Assembly (NCBI GenBank): GCA_905235655.1
Contig: CAJOMA010000001.1
Coordinates: 1-37,958 of the forward strand
Direction: 5' to 3'
DNA from: an uncultured Oscillospiraceae bacterium
Lineage (GTDB): Bacteria > Bacillota > Clostridia > Oscillospirales > Oscillospiraceae
DNA length: 37,958 nucleotides
This document shows positions 26,401 to 35,869 of the stretch, one piece after another (the stretch's first letter is position 1; every line of letters starts with the position of its first letter). The translations under genes were made by a program, and so were the position numbers. Under the pieces are notes generated by a model. That model ran no database searches and was not told the origin of the DNA. It was given only the letters and a program-made list of their open reading frames with translations.

Positions 26401-29400
26401 CGATTCTCCCACGTATCTTCTGACGGAGGATTATTATGAATTCTGGCAGGTGTTCAGCGATAAGGCAAATGCCGTGCGGCTCCGTGTGCCGGAAAGCGAT
26501 CTGCAGTATCTCGACACCGGCAAGGGCGTCTTTACCGGTCTGACGCCCACAGAGACCAGCGGCGGGTACGCGTACTATACGGTGAAGCCCTCCGTACTTA
26601 CAAACGAATTCATCGAGCTGACCGCGCTGACCAAGGACGGCACGCACGTGCCGCTGTGGTCGCTGCCGAACAACAGCAAGACCTACTCCGGCAACGTCTT
26701 CTGGTTCTATGCCGGCGTCAAGGCGGGCGACAACGTCGTTACCCTGCGCGTGGATCGCACCGCATCCGATCACGCCTACTATGCCTTTGACGGAACGGCG
26801 TACACCTCCACGCTGAACCTCACCACCGGACAAAACGCAGACGACATCATCCCCGTGAACGGAGCCGGCATCGAAATCCCGTTCGGCGGCGCAACCAGCT
26901 TCACGGACGGCGCCTTCACCACCTCCGCCATCTATCTCAAGGGCGGCACATGGCTGCGCTACCTTGTCTCCTACAACGGGCAGACTGCCATTCGAGAGGT
27001 CAAGCTCGCTGCGGCGAGCGCGCCGAAGCAGGACGCCGTCCATAACGAGCTGCAGGGCGGCGCGCAGACGAAGGTGCAGGCAGTGCCCGTGAGCCTCGGC
27101 GGCGTGCAGGTGCAAAGCTGGGCGGCAGGCGGCGCACGCTTTGAGAACGTGACCGTGAAGCTGAACGGCTTCAACTGCAAAGCGATCAGCGCCATGGAGA
27201 TGAACGGCAAGAAGCTGGAGATCGACGTCACCGTCGATCCAGGTCTTGGCTACCTTGGCACCGACAAGGACGGCAATACCGTCACCATCCCCGAAAAAAT
27301 CGTGGACGTAACGCTCTACTTCCAGAATCAGCTCACGGGCGAAGTCCACGGGGTATACTCCACGACCTCGGAGGAGGATGGGAAAAAACTGAAATGGGAC
27401 GCGCAGACCAACACCGCGACACTGACCATTATGGAATTCTCCCCGGAGAGCCCGACGCTCTACACCTACGGCGACGTGCTGATGGCAAGGCTGACCACCG
27501 ACCGTCACCCGGGCGGCCTCTCTTCGGAGACAAAAATGGTCTATCAGCCCGCCTCGACCGGCTTCACGGTCATCGCCGATCAGGACTTTGAGCCCAAGAC
27601 CATGGACCTCGAAGTGAACTTCGCCGACTTCCTCGCGGGCGACGGCTTGCAGGAAGGCAGCCGCCGCAGCTTCGGCCAGTGGCCGTGGATGGGCGAGATC
27701 ACCGCTGTCGTCCATACCTTCAACGTCCTCTCCGCCTCCGTGTCCGACCGCGGCGCGCAGGAGGTTATTAAGGCGCTGGAAGACATGGGGAAAAGCGGTC
27801 TGCAGTCGGACGACGAAGCGGAACTGATGGGCTTCGGCCGCCAATGGGCGGTCAGCGCGGCGGCGGTCGTCAAGGAGACCATGAACGGCGGCGTGCGCGT
27901 GATGGTCGGCGTGGCGTTTACCACCGGCACCGAGGGCTTCCAGAAAACAGCCAATCCCTACGAGGCAAAACAGAACTTCGATTTCTGGGACGAGTTCCTC
28001 AGCAGGGGCGTTCACGGTTACGGCGACCCTAACAAGGCGATGGAGAAAATCTTCAAGAGCACCTTCGGCGGGGGCGCGTTTACCTTCAGCCTCTATCTGG
28101 GACTGTACGTGGACTTCGGCTTTATCGCCATTCAGGATACCGACGCGAGCGGTCATACGGAAATCAGCCACGATCACGTGCTGCTCGGCGCAGGCGGCTT
28201 CGTCGGCGGCAAGGTCACGGCAGGCTATACCTTCGCCTTTTACACGGTGATCCCGTGGTACATCAACTTTGAGGCGGCGATCGACGTCACGGTCTTCCTC
28301 GGCGCAGAGGCAGACCCGAACAAAACACTGGACGAGGCATATTATAACTCCGATCAGGTCTTCGGCAACGACTGGGGCTTCAACGTGGAGCTCGTCGGCA
28401 GAGGCGGCTTCTCCGGCACTGTCGGCGTCGGCGCGTATAAGATTATCGGCGTTCGCGCCACCGCGACAATCGGCGTCAATATGGGCATGAGCAACAATAT
28501 GGGCGAATGGTATCCGTATCTGGACGGAACGAGCTGGATCAGCTACTCCACGGACTTCACTGCCACCGGTACCATCGACTTTATTTTCGGCTCCATCGAG
28601 CTCTTCAGCGCCTCCTGGCCGCTGCCCTTCAACGACGGCTGGCTTGGCTGGTTCCAGCAGGCGAGCCGCGCCGAAAAGCTGATTCTTCTTGCAAATAAAG
28701 GCATCAACGCCGGCCGCGGCACGGCGGCGGCTCGCGCAGAGGCGCGCAGACAGGTCGACGAGCTGGCGGCATGGCTGGATCTTTATACCGGCAGCTATCA
28801 GGACGTCCGCAAACGTGTCAACGCCGTGCAGGAATACTGCTACGATAACGGCATCATCACGTGGAATGAGTATAATTTGATCGACATGCTCCGCATGTCC
28901 GGCATTGTCGGTGGCGCGATCAATCAGGCGTACCTGACCGAGAACCCACAGGACACATCCCTGTCCTTCCACGTCAATGACCACGTCAATTCCAACTGGG
29001 TCGCGGACGACGCCTCCCTGATGTCGGCATTCGGACAGGTCAGCAGCCATCCGGTTCTGGAGAACGCGCCTGCGTCCACCGCCAGCAAGATCATCGCTTT
29101 GGGCGATAACCGCTTCCTGGTGACCTTCCTGAACGACGACAACACCCGTGACCGTCAGCAGGCGTATGCGCTCAGTTACTCCGTCTACGATGCAAACGCC
29201 GGCACATGGACGGCGCCGAAGGTCATTCAGGAGGACGAGACCGCAGACAGCAGCGCCAACTTAGTGGACGCGGGCGATAAGGTCATCGTCACATGGACAT
29301 CCGTCGCGCAGGAGAAGTATGACGCGCTCAAGGCACAGGTCGCCGAGGAGCTTGCCGCGCAGAACGGCGCGCCCGCCACAGACGGGCTGGTACAGGACGC

Positions 29401-32400
29401 TTTGGAGCGCGATCCTTCCAGACTGCTGGAGAAGATGGACGTATTCACCGCCCTCTTCGACAAGGCGACCGGCACCTTCGGCCCGATCGAGCAGCTCACG
29501 GACGACGATTACTTCGACGCCACACCACAGGCGGTCTACGACGCCGAGACCGGCGACTATATCGTCCTGTACTACAAGACCGCGCAGGACGACGAGGAAT
29601 ACGCGACCGCAGAAGACAAGCTCAACAACCTCCTCAGCTCCAACCCGGACGAGCATACTTATTCCGTCCTGTGCTATATGCTTTACAACAACCAGACTGA
29701 CTCGCCGGACGCCCTCGGCAACACCCACGAGCCGGGCTGGGCGCGGGATTACTACTTCCCGAATGAAACCTCCGCTTCGCCGGAGGCACAGGCGCAGCTG
29801 CTTGCAAGATGGAAGGGACAGCGCTTCCTCAACTCCGCGCTGCGCGACGAGGACGGCGGGCAGACCGACATGCCCATCTCCGATCTGGCCGTGACGCAGG
29901 GCTACAACGGACTGGCGGCATTCACCTTCACCGTGGATAAGGACTACAATCTGGAAACCCCGGACGATCGCGATCTGTATATGCAGTTCTATCGCTTCAA
30001 GGAGCACAGCATCTACGTTCCGATCAAGGTTGCAGGCGAGGAAGAGGTGGAGGAATACGACCCGCTCACCGGCGACCTTACCGGCACGGCGATGCAGGAG
30101 GTCGGCGTTTCCGATCCCAAGCTGATCCGCGCAGGCGGCTCTACATGGCTCTTCTGGCGGCAGGATGACGACGGTCTGCGCTATCTGAACATTTCCGCGC
30201 TGCTCAACGCGCAGGTGCCGGTCTCCGTTACGCCGAGCGGCGACGGCGAGTGGTACTATGACGGCAGCACGGAGATGACCTACGCGCTTCGCAGCGACGG
30301 CACCTTTGCCCTTGACGCCACTACCGGCAAGCCCTATCGTCCGGACGTGCAGCGCGTGGACTTCGGCTCCGTCATGACAGACAACGACCTCAACGCCACG
30401 GAGTATCAGGTCATCACCGACAAGGACGATAACATCTATGTGGTCTGGACCGACACCGCAACCTGCACCGAGGATTACGAAGGCATTGCCGTCAACTACC
30501 CGACGCTCGGCATCTACGCCTCCGCCATGATCAAGGAGGAGGATCGCTCCGGCGATAAGGAGGAGGGCGAGGAAGCCGTCTACGTCGCCGCCTGGTCCAA
30601 GCCGTACCTCCTGACGCGGGACAACAGCTACAACGACGGCATGTCCATCGCACTGGCAGACGACGGCAGCCTCGTCATCGTGCACAATCAGCTTCGCATG
30701 CTCTATGCCGACACCGAGGAAAAGCAGGCAATGATGATCGACAAGGGGCTGGCAGGTGTGCAGGAGATAGACGGACGGCTGTACTTCATCGGCTCTCCCT
30801 TCTATCCCTCCGACATCAGTCTGAACGTGACCACCTTCGCGCCGATCGGCTCGGTGGAGGCGACCGAGTTCCGCTTCTCTGACGACACGCCCGTCGCAGG
30901 ACAGACGATCAGCGTTGCCGCCATCCTCGAAAATACCGGTCTGACCGCCGCCGCCGGCTGCGACGTCACCTTCTATGAATGCAAGGACGGTCAGCGCGGA
31001 AAAGAGCTATACTCCGCCGAAAGCGACGAGCGCTTCCCCGTGAATACGGCGCGGAAGGTCGTCTTCGACTGGACGATTCCTGCCGACGGGCCAGAGGGTT
31101 ATACGCTGCTGGCGGTGAGCCGCGAGAAGAAGGCGGACGGCACCTATTACGATCCCATTGAAAACACCTCCGCCGCTTTTGCCCTGCAGGCGGTATATGA
31201 GCTGGCAGTGGACAGCGCGGTGCAGAACGGCGACAGCTTCCGTATGAAGTACCATGTCACCAACACCGGCAATCTTCCCGCGCCCGAGGGCTACAGCGCA
31301 ACGCTTGAGCTGGAAGCGCTCTACGGCGACATCACGGAACGCTACGGCATGGATGACGCCGTTCTGATCCGGGAGGACATCTCCGGGCTCAAGCCGGGTG
31401 AGACACGGACGCTGGAGAAGACTATCGAGCTTCCGGTGAGCGTCTTCGCATTCTGCGGCTACGACGCTGTTTCCGCGCTCGTGCGCGATGAGCGCGGCAC
31501 CGCTGTTGCCTCAACGGAGCATACCTTCATCACCATGGACGCGCCGATCCATCTTGCGCTGAACGACGGAAGGACGCTCTGCGTCGAGGTCGGCAAGCAG
31601 GCGCCGGCAAGCCTCAGCTACGAGTCCACCCTGTTTATGGACACGAGCGGCGCCGTGCTCTACTCCGTTGCGGATCCCGCGATTGCCAGCGTGGACGCAG
31701 ACGGCAACGTGCTCGGTCTGTCGAACGGGACGACGACCCTGACGGCGACCCTCCTTCCCAGCGGCTCGAGCGTCAGCATTACGGTCAAGGTCGGAGACGG
31801 GGACGACTGCCCGAAGGACAATACCTGCCCGATGGCGGCGTTTAACGACGTGAATATGAATGCTTGGTATCATGACGGGATCCACTGGGCGCTGGACGAG
31901 GGCGTCATGGTCGGCATCAGCCAAACCACCTTCTCGCCGAACACGCCGACGACCCGCGCCATGCTGGTCACCATGCTGTGGAGACTGGAGGGCGAACCGG
32001 AGCCTGAAAAGACCGAGACAGCCTTTAACGACGTCGAGGCGGGCAGTTGGTATGAAAAAGCGGTGCTGTGGGCGACGGAAACGGGGATCACGCTCGGCGT
32101 CAGCGATACGACCTTCTCTCCGAATACCGCGCTCACCAGGCAGCAGCTTGCGACCTTCCTGTATCGGTATGCCAAGCACAAGGGGCTGGACGTGAACGCC
32201 GGCGCAGACGCTGACCTTTCCGGCTTCACGGACGCAAGTGCGATCTCCGACTTTGCACGGCTTCCGATGCGGTGGGCTGTTGCCGCCGACATCATCAGAG
32301 GCACCTCTGACACGATCCTCAATCCCGGAAAGAGCGCAACCCGCGCCGAGGTCGCCACGATGCTGATGCGTTACTGCACCAACGTGGCAAAACTCGAATA

Positions 32401-32401
32401 A
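23453..32401 (+). CDS. Giant 2982-aa surface protein: signal peptide, Calx-beta domains, CARDB/Big_2-like region, C-terminal SLH domains
   Basis: Calx-beta-like SADGTATAGDDYGGV...; Big_2 DPAIASVDADGNVLGLSNGTTTLTATL; SLH NAWYHDGIHWALDEGVMVGIS... Confidence 0.88.
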   Translation: MKKTLSRLLSACLCMLMLFQSSEGIIAPVYADPVIDIPLSVPQTLQDGGNYFFVREDYSISEKSEGKLYIPVQRTGDLSAEADITLKLVDMTAHYGVNYTAEIHNAELDPTMELGGVAVVDLFLNGEYEEIDPDEYNDAIGQAVYEAGGADLLSADGEVIGHLTGFPLDDEGNPVLTEEAAAGAANSNVTPEAAPQAIAADAATSDAQSLRAARDSYTGTVSDRQQLEGPAGFADALSGANPLSGTEAVAEQAVEDAYPGRDYTLHFDAGEEAKFLVVTPLYSEAAEGDSIIMLILKDLPEGYTAPENFNLRSVVISDEDPRTPVTVSFAQAEIKAENGTASITVTREGRVNSVVGVMLQSADGTATAGDDYGGVGAKLYFSMGVTQRTVELPVTHDVTEKDFKVYLSPLPDDGGVTIGTSSARVVIPAAEREAELMEAKDADRLGDQWNLQDRFDEKSSHVSYRNNGYGLYMETEEDKCCGEYFDVYVSSSYAWDGISVYCKLHTWYSMIQFIIRTWGRSTSSWTTLYDHKYGDCETKDNQTVEVYYGTEETPSYIRLKDWCYEVHNGFRDSYTDLTIYSVRPIKRKFTVQLQQPQVLHYEGLTDEQILDSYEHVVLDDSFETTGTYWTNGHFSVSRLGSQEWSRFYQLVAVHPTNGSTYTLGTNNGNSGSISVDLTESIINALANRGYITWRRASNGSYSGTIQIRPVFKYVKDVTVQVRDTGYGGVGIEGAPELLWDFNADGAMSAVMGAGSLHNVSWAGEKDAEGNSYYTFTATAADPYVSIDMPYDNASNLVWAAVRAKNLCNADAIELYGRFNDSGPASASCVHVDLEHDTQWHTYLINVPEENVRTVNAFKGETITQTAWKGRVNWLRIDPIWYQNGTEISGDRIQIDYVAFFQTKEAAEIYLSGTGAAKVLAPGKHTFHYGDKLTFLPVNTPESTAAALTPVGIGYLSRAGGASGALTGETDCSYFVKSLDPKKDDSPTYLLTEDYYEFWQVFSDKANAVRLRVPESDLQYLDTGKGVFTGLTPTETSGGYAYYTVKPSVLTNEFIELTALTKDGTHVPLWSLPNNSKTYSGNVFWFYAGVKAGDNVVTLRVDRTASDHAYYAFDGTAYTSTLNLTTGQNADDIIPVNGAGIEIPFGGATSFTDGAFTTSAIYLKGGTWLRYLVSYNGQTAIREVKLAAASAPKQDAVHNELQGGAQTKVQAVPVSLGGVQVQSWAAGGARFENVTVKLNGFNCKAISAMEMNGKKLEIDVTVDPGLGYLGTDKDGNTVTIPEKIVDVTLYFQNQLTGEVHGVYSTTSEEDGKKLKWDAQTNTATLTIMEFSPESPTLYTYGDVLMARLTTDRHPGGLSSETKMVYQPASTGFTVIADQDFEPKTMDLEVNFADFLAGDGLQEGSRRSFGQWPWMGEITAVVHTFNVLSASVSDRGAQEVIKALEDMGKSGLQSDDEAELMGFGRQWAVSAAAVVKETMNGGVRVMVGVAFTTGTEGFQKTANPYEAKQNFDFWDEFLSRGVHGYGDPNKAMEKIFKSTFGGGAFTFSLYLGLYVDFGFIAIQDTDASGHTEISHDHVLLGAGGFVGGKVTAGYTFAFYTVIPWYINFEAAIDVTVFLGAEADPNKTLDEAYYNSDQVFGNDWGFNVELVGRGGFSGTVGVGAYKIIGVRATATIGVNMGMSNNMGEWYPYLDGTSWISYSTDFTATGTIDFIFGSIELFSASWPLPFNDGWLGWFQQASRAEKLILLANKGINAGRGTAAARAEARRQVDELAAWLDLYTGSYQDVRKRVNAVQEYCYDNGIITWNEYNLIDMLRMSGIVGGAINQAYLTENPQDTSLSFHVNDHVNSNWVADDASLMSAFGQVSSHPVLENAPASTASKIIALGDNRFLVTFLNDDNTRDRQQAYALSYSVYDANAGTWTAPKVIQEDETADSSANLVDAGDKVIVTWTSVAQEKYDALKAQVAEELAAQNGAPATDGLVQDALERDPSRLLEKMDVFTALFDKATGTFGPIEQLTDDDYFDATPQAVYDAETGDYIVLYYKTAQDDEEYATAEDKLNNLLSSNPDEHTYSVLCYMLYNNQTDSPDALGNTHEPGWARDYYFPNETSASPEAQAQLLARWKGQRFLNSALRDEDGGQTDMPISDLAVTQGYNGLAAFTFTVDKDYNLETPDDRDLYMQFYRFKEHSIYVPIKVAGEEEVEEYDPLTGDLTGTAMQEVGVSDPKLIRAGGSTWLFWRQDDDGLRYLNISALLNAQVPVSVTPSGDGEWYYDGSTEMTYALRSDGTFALDATTGKPYRPDVQRVDFGSVMTDNDLNATEYQVITDKDDNIYVVWTDTATCTEDYEGIAVNYPTLGIYASAMIKEEDRSGDKEEGEEAVYVAAWSKPYLLTRDNSYNDGMSIALADDGSLVIVHNQLRMLYADTEEKQAMMIDKGLAGVQEIDGRLYFIGSPFYPSDISLNVTTFAPIGSVEATEFRFSDDTPVAGQTISVAAILENTGLTAAAGCDVTFYECKDGQRGKELYSAESDERFPVNTARKVVFDWTIPADGPEGYTLLAVSREKKADGTYYDPIENTSAAFALQAVYELAVDSAVQNGDSFRMKYHVTNTGNLPAPEGYSATLELEALYGDITERYGMDDAVLIREDISGLKPGETRTLEKTIELPVSVFAFCGYDAVSALVRDERGTAVASTEHTFITMDAPIHLALNDGRTLCVEVGKQAPASLSYESTLFMDTSGAVLYSVADPAIASVDADGNVLGLSNGTTTLTATLLPSGSSVSITVKVGDGDDCPKDNTCPMAAFNDVNMNAWYHDGIHWALDEGVMVGISQTTFSPNTPTTRAMLVTMLWRLEGEPEPEKTETAFNDVEAGSWYEKAVLWATETGITLGVSDTTFSPNTALTRQQLATFLYRYAKHKGLDVNAGADADLSGFTDASAISDFARLPMRWAVAADIIRGTSDTILNPGKSATRAEVATMLMRYCTNVAKLE

Positions 32402-32425
32402 GGATAAACACGCAAGGATACGAAA

Positions 32426-32456
32426 CCCCCGGGCGTCCGTCGCGGACGCCCGGGGG
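32426..32456. terminator. GC-rich terminator after the giant gene
   Basis: cccccgggcgtccg-tcg-cggacgcccggggg; same core as 15847-15883. Confidence 0.75.
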
Positions 32457-32527
32457 CTGCTGCATTAACTCAGTTTTCGATTTCGGTGCCGTGGAGCAAA
32501 AATGCGGCGGGAAATCGTGAAGAAAAG

Positions 32528-33250
32528 TCAACGAATATAGCGGTCTTTCTTTGACATTCTGCCGACAAGGATATAGGAGGCGAGGAACATCACTGCGATG
32601 AATCCGACGAAAGGCCACTCACTGGTTTCGGAGCTTGCAAAATAGTCATACGCGCCGTGGAGCAGCGCGGGAAGAATGACGGACAGAATGCAAAACACAC
32701 GTGACGCGTTTCGGTTTCCGCGGTAGTCATGCCGCCTGGCGATCCCGTAGAAGGCACCCATAAAGACGCCGAAGCAGGCGTGACCGGGAATCGCGGTCAA
32801 AGCGCGGACGATCGCCGTGGAAAGCCCGTAAGACATCACGTAGCTGATGTTCTCCCAAAGCGCAAAGCCGAGGGAAACGAACACGGCGTATACCACGCCG
32901 TCATACTGGCAGTTAAACTCCGGAGAGTTCCATGACCGCCGCTTCAGCATAAGGTACTTCGCGCCCTCCTCGGCGAACGCGACAATGCCGAAATAGAGAA
33001 TGACATTGTAAATAGCGCTCTGCTGCGAAACCGTGCGGGCAAGGAGCTTGCCAAGCGCCCACTCCGCCACCAGTGCGATCAGAGACGAGAAAATCCCTGC
33101 CTTGACCAGCGTCCAGAGCATTGCGCCGGATTCCTTTTCCAAGCGATCCGAGCGGTAGGACTTGAGCATCAAAAGCGCTGCCGGTATCACGGCGGCAAGA
33201 ACCAAAATGACATGATACGTCATCAGGGTGGGCAGAAAAAAATAAAACAT
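32528..33250 (-). CDS. PrsW-like intramembrane metalloprotease
   Basis: VAFAEEGAKYLML, GFALWENISYV, HACFGVFMG, HGAYDYF; GGAGG RBS before ATG at 33250. Confidence 0.85.
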   Translation of the reverse strand: MFYFFLPTLMTYHVILVLAAVIPAALLMLKSYRSDRLEKESGAMLWTLVKAGIFSSLIALVAEWALGKLLARTVSQQSAIYNVILYFGIVAFAEEGAKYLMLKRRSWNSPEFNCQYDGVVYAVFVSLGFALWENISYVMSYGLSTAIVRALTAIPGHACFGVFMGAFYGIARRHDYRGNRNASRVFCILSVILPALLHGAYDYFASSETSEWPFVGFIAVMFLASYILVGRMSKKDRYIR

Positions 33251-33399
33251 AATATTCCTCCATGCAATAATCCGTTTGCGTCGTCGTATCTGTCTCCGAT
33301 CAATTTTATTTCTTAATTGATTATAACAATTCGATTGGACTTTGCAATAGAAATCTGCTATACTTTCATTAGAAAACAAAAACACGGGAGGAGAACACG

Positions 33400-33438
33400 A
33401 TGAAAACGCTGATTGCGTTCTTTTCCGGAGCGGATTGA
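33400..33438 (+). pseudogene. 12-codon mini-ORF resembling a flavodoxin N-terminus
   Basis: RBS gggaggag + MKTLIAFFSGAD*. Confidence 0.4.
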
Positions 33439-33451
33439 GGAGGAAAACGGA

Positions 33452-34585
33452 ATGAAACAAGACAGATTCTTTTCGGAGATTCACGGCAACTTCGGCTTTG
33501 GCTGCATGCGCCTGCCGATGAAAAACGGCGAGGTGGACTATGCGCAGTTCTGCGCCATGGCGGACGCCTTTCTCGACGCAGGCTTCAACTATTTCGACAC
33601 CGCCCACGGCTATCTGGGAGGCAAATCCGAAACCGCCATCCGCGACTGCGTGGCAAAGCGCTATGACCGGAGCCGCTTTCTGCTGACCAATAAGCTCACC
33701 GATCCTTTCTTCAAAAAGCAGGAGGACATCCGACCCTTCTTCGAGCGGCAGCTTGCGTGGTGCGGTGTGGAGTATTTCGACTTTTACCTGATGCACGCGC
33801 AGGATCACAACAACTATGAAAAGTTCAAGCGCTGCAGGGCGTATGAGACGGCTCTGCAGCTCAGGCAGGAGGGGAAGATTCGGCACTTCGGCATCTCCTT
33901 CCACGACAAGGCGGAGGTGCTCGACCGCATTCTCACCGAGCACCCCGAGGTGGAGATCGTCCAGATTCAGTTCAATTATGTCGATTACGAAAACGACGCC
34001 GTGGAGAGCCGCAAGGTCTACGAGGTCTGCGAGAAGCACGGCAAACCCGTCATCGTCATGGAGCCGGTCAAGGGCGGCAGTCTGGTCAACCTTCCTGCGC
34101 AGGCGGATCGGATTCTGCGCGAGCTGAACGGCGGCTATTCCAACGCCGGCTACGCGCTCCGCTTTGCCGCAAGCTTCCCCAACATTGCGATGGTGCTCTC
34201 CGGCATGAGCGCCATGGAGCAGATGGAGGACAACCTGTCCGCCATGCGGGACTTCCGTCCGCTGGACGAAACGGAATGCGCCGCCATTGATCAGGTCTGC
34301 GAAATCTTCCGCGCACAGAATCTGGTGCCCTGCACCGGCTGCCGCTACTGCGTCGACGAGAACCAGTGCCCGAAGAACATTCTGATCCCCGACCTGTTTG
34401 CGGCTCTCAATGCGCACGAGACCTTCCACAACTGGAACACGGGCTTTTACTACAGCGAAATCCTCACCTCGGGGCACGGCAAGGCTTCTGAGTGCATCAA
34501 ATGCGGCAAATGCGAGCACGTTTGTCCCCAGCACCTTCCGATTCGCGACCTGCTGCAGCAGGTTGCAGAAACCTTTGAGCACTGA
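33452..34585 (+). CDS. Aldo/keto reductase with C-terminal 4Fe-4S cluster motif
   Basis: NYFDTAHGY, LTNKL, DFYLMHAQ, CIKCGKCEHVCPQHLPI; AGGAGG RBS. Confidence 0.92.
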   Translation: MKQDRFFSEIHGNFGFGCMRLPMKNGEVDYAQFCAMADAFLDAGFNYFDTAHGYLGGKSETAIRDCVAKRYDRSRFLLTNKLTDPFFKKQEDIRPFFERQLAWCGVEYFDFYLMHAQDHNNYEKFKRCRAYETALQLRQEGKIRHFGISFHDKAEVLDRILTEHPEVEIVQIQFNYVDYENDAVESRKVYEVCEKHGKPVIVMEPVKGGSLVNLPAQADRILRELNGGYSNAGYALRFAASFPNIAMVLSGMSAMEQMEDNLSAMRDFRPLDETECAAIDQVCEIFRAQNLVPCTGCRYCVDENQCPKNILIPDLFAALNAHETFHNWNTGFYYSEILTSGHGKASECIKCGKCEHVCPQHLPIRDLLQQVAETFEH

Positions 34586-34677
34586 GCGCGGTAAAAGACG
34601 ATAATTGCAGGAGGAGTACTAAAGCATTTACGAGCTTTCGCTCGTCGGACTGAAAAAATCTTGAATTAACGGAGGAA

Positions 34678-35850
34678 ATGGAAATGCTCGGAAATTTCAG
34701 CTACAAAAACGCAACCAAGCTCTATTTCGGCGAGGACTCGCTGCAGTACCTCAATGAAGAGCTGCCCAAGTACGGAACAAACGTCGTTCTCATCTACGGC
34801 GGCGGCTCGATCAAGAGGAGCGGGATTTACGACGCGGTGAGGAAGCTGCTCGCCGAAAACGGCAAGAACGTCGCCGAGGACGCGGGCGTTATGCCGAACC
34901 CGACGGCGGATAAGCTGCGCGAGGGCGTGAGGATCGCCCGCGAGCACAAGGCAGACCTCCTGCTCGCCGTGGGCGGGGGCTCCTGCTGCGACTACGCCAA
35001 GGCGGTATCGGTCTCGGTCAACTGCGACGAGGACCCGTGGGAGAAGTATTATCTCCGCTTCGAAGAGCCGACCTGCCGGATCGTCCCCGTCGGCTGCATT
35101 CTCACGATGGCGGGCACCGGCTCCGAAATGAACGGCGGCGCGGTCATTACCGACCATAAAACGCACCAGAAGATCGGCCACGTCTTCGGCGAGGAGGTCA
35201 TGCCGAAATTCTCGATCCTCAATCCGCGCTTCACGATGAGCCTTCCGAGGCGTCAGATGGTCGCCGGTATCTACGACATTTTCAACCATATCTGCGAGCA
35301 GTATTTCTCCGGCGAGGACGACAACGTCAGCGATTACCTCGCCGAGGCGCTGATGAAATCGGTCATCCGCAATTCGCTGATCGCCATTGATCATCCCGAG
35401 GACTACGAAGCGCGCTCCAACCTCATGTGGGCGGCGACGTGGGCGCTGAATACGCTGATCTCGCGCGGAAAGACCACCGACTGGATGGTGCACATGCTCG
35501 GTCAGGCGGCGGGCGGCTACACCGACGCGACGCACGGCATGACGCTTGCGGCGGTATCGCTCCCGTATTACAGACACATCCTGCCCTACGGGCTTGCGAA
35601 GTTCAGGAGATTCGCCGTTGAGGTCTGGAACGTCAGTCCGGAAGGCAAGACCGACGAAAAGATCGCAAACGACGGACTTGCCGCGCTGGAAGCGTGGATG
35701 AAGAAGCTCGGCGTCACACTGACGCTCTCCGAGCTCGGCGCGACCGAGGACATGATCGAGGGCATCGCGGACGCGACCTTTATCCTCGACGGCGGATACA
35801 AGGTCCTGACGCGGGACGAGGTCGTAAGCATTCTGAAAGAAAGTCTCTAA
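34678..35850 (+). CDS. Iron-containing (BDH-type) alcohol dehydrogenase
   Basis: YGGGSIKRSG, VGGGSCCDYAKA, TMAGTGSEMNGGAVIT, HGMTLA. Confidence 0.93.
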   Translation: MEMLGNFSYKNATKLYFGEDSLQYLNEELPKYGTNVVLIYGGGSIKRSGIYDAVRKLLAENGKNVAEDAGVMPNPTADKLREGVRIAREHKADLLLAVGGGSCCDYAKAVSVSVNCDEDPWEKYYLRFEEPTCRIVPVGCILTMAGTGSEMNGGAVITDHKTHQKIGHVFGEEVMPKFSILNPRFTMSLPRRQMVAGIYDIFNHICEQYFSGEDDNVSDYLAEALMKSVIRNSLIAIDHPEDYEARSNLMWAATWALNTLISRGKTTDWMVHMLGQAAGGYTDATHGMTLAAVSLPYYRHILPYGLAKFRRFAVEVWNVSPEGKTDEKIANDGLAALEAWMKKLGVTLTLSELGATEDMIEGIADATFILDGGYKVLTRDEVVSILKESL

Positions 35851-35869
35851 TCGGAAAGGAAGCATTAAA

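Noticed and set aside
25229-29050. 1273-aa antisense ORF (minus strand)
   Set aside because: Mirror ORF opposite the giant SLH gene; His/Val/Arg-rich low-information translation with no domains, expected from GC-rich codon bias.
33251-34582. N-terminal extension of the PrsW ORF up to 34582
   Set aside because: The extension is antisense to the aldo/keto reductase; a GGAGG RBS and ATG at 33250 mark the true start.
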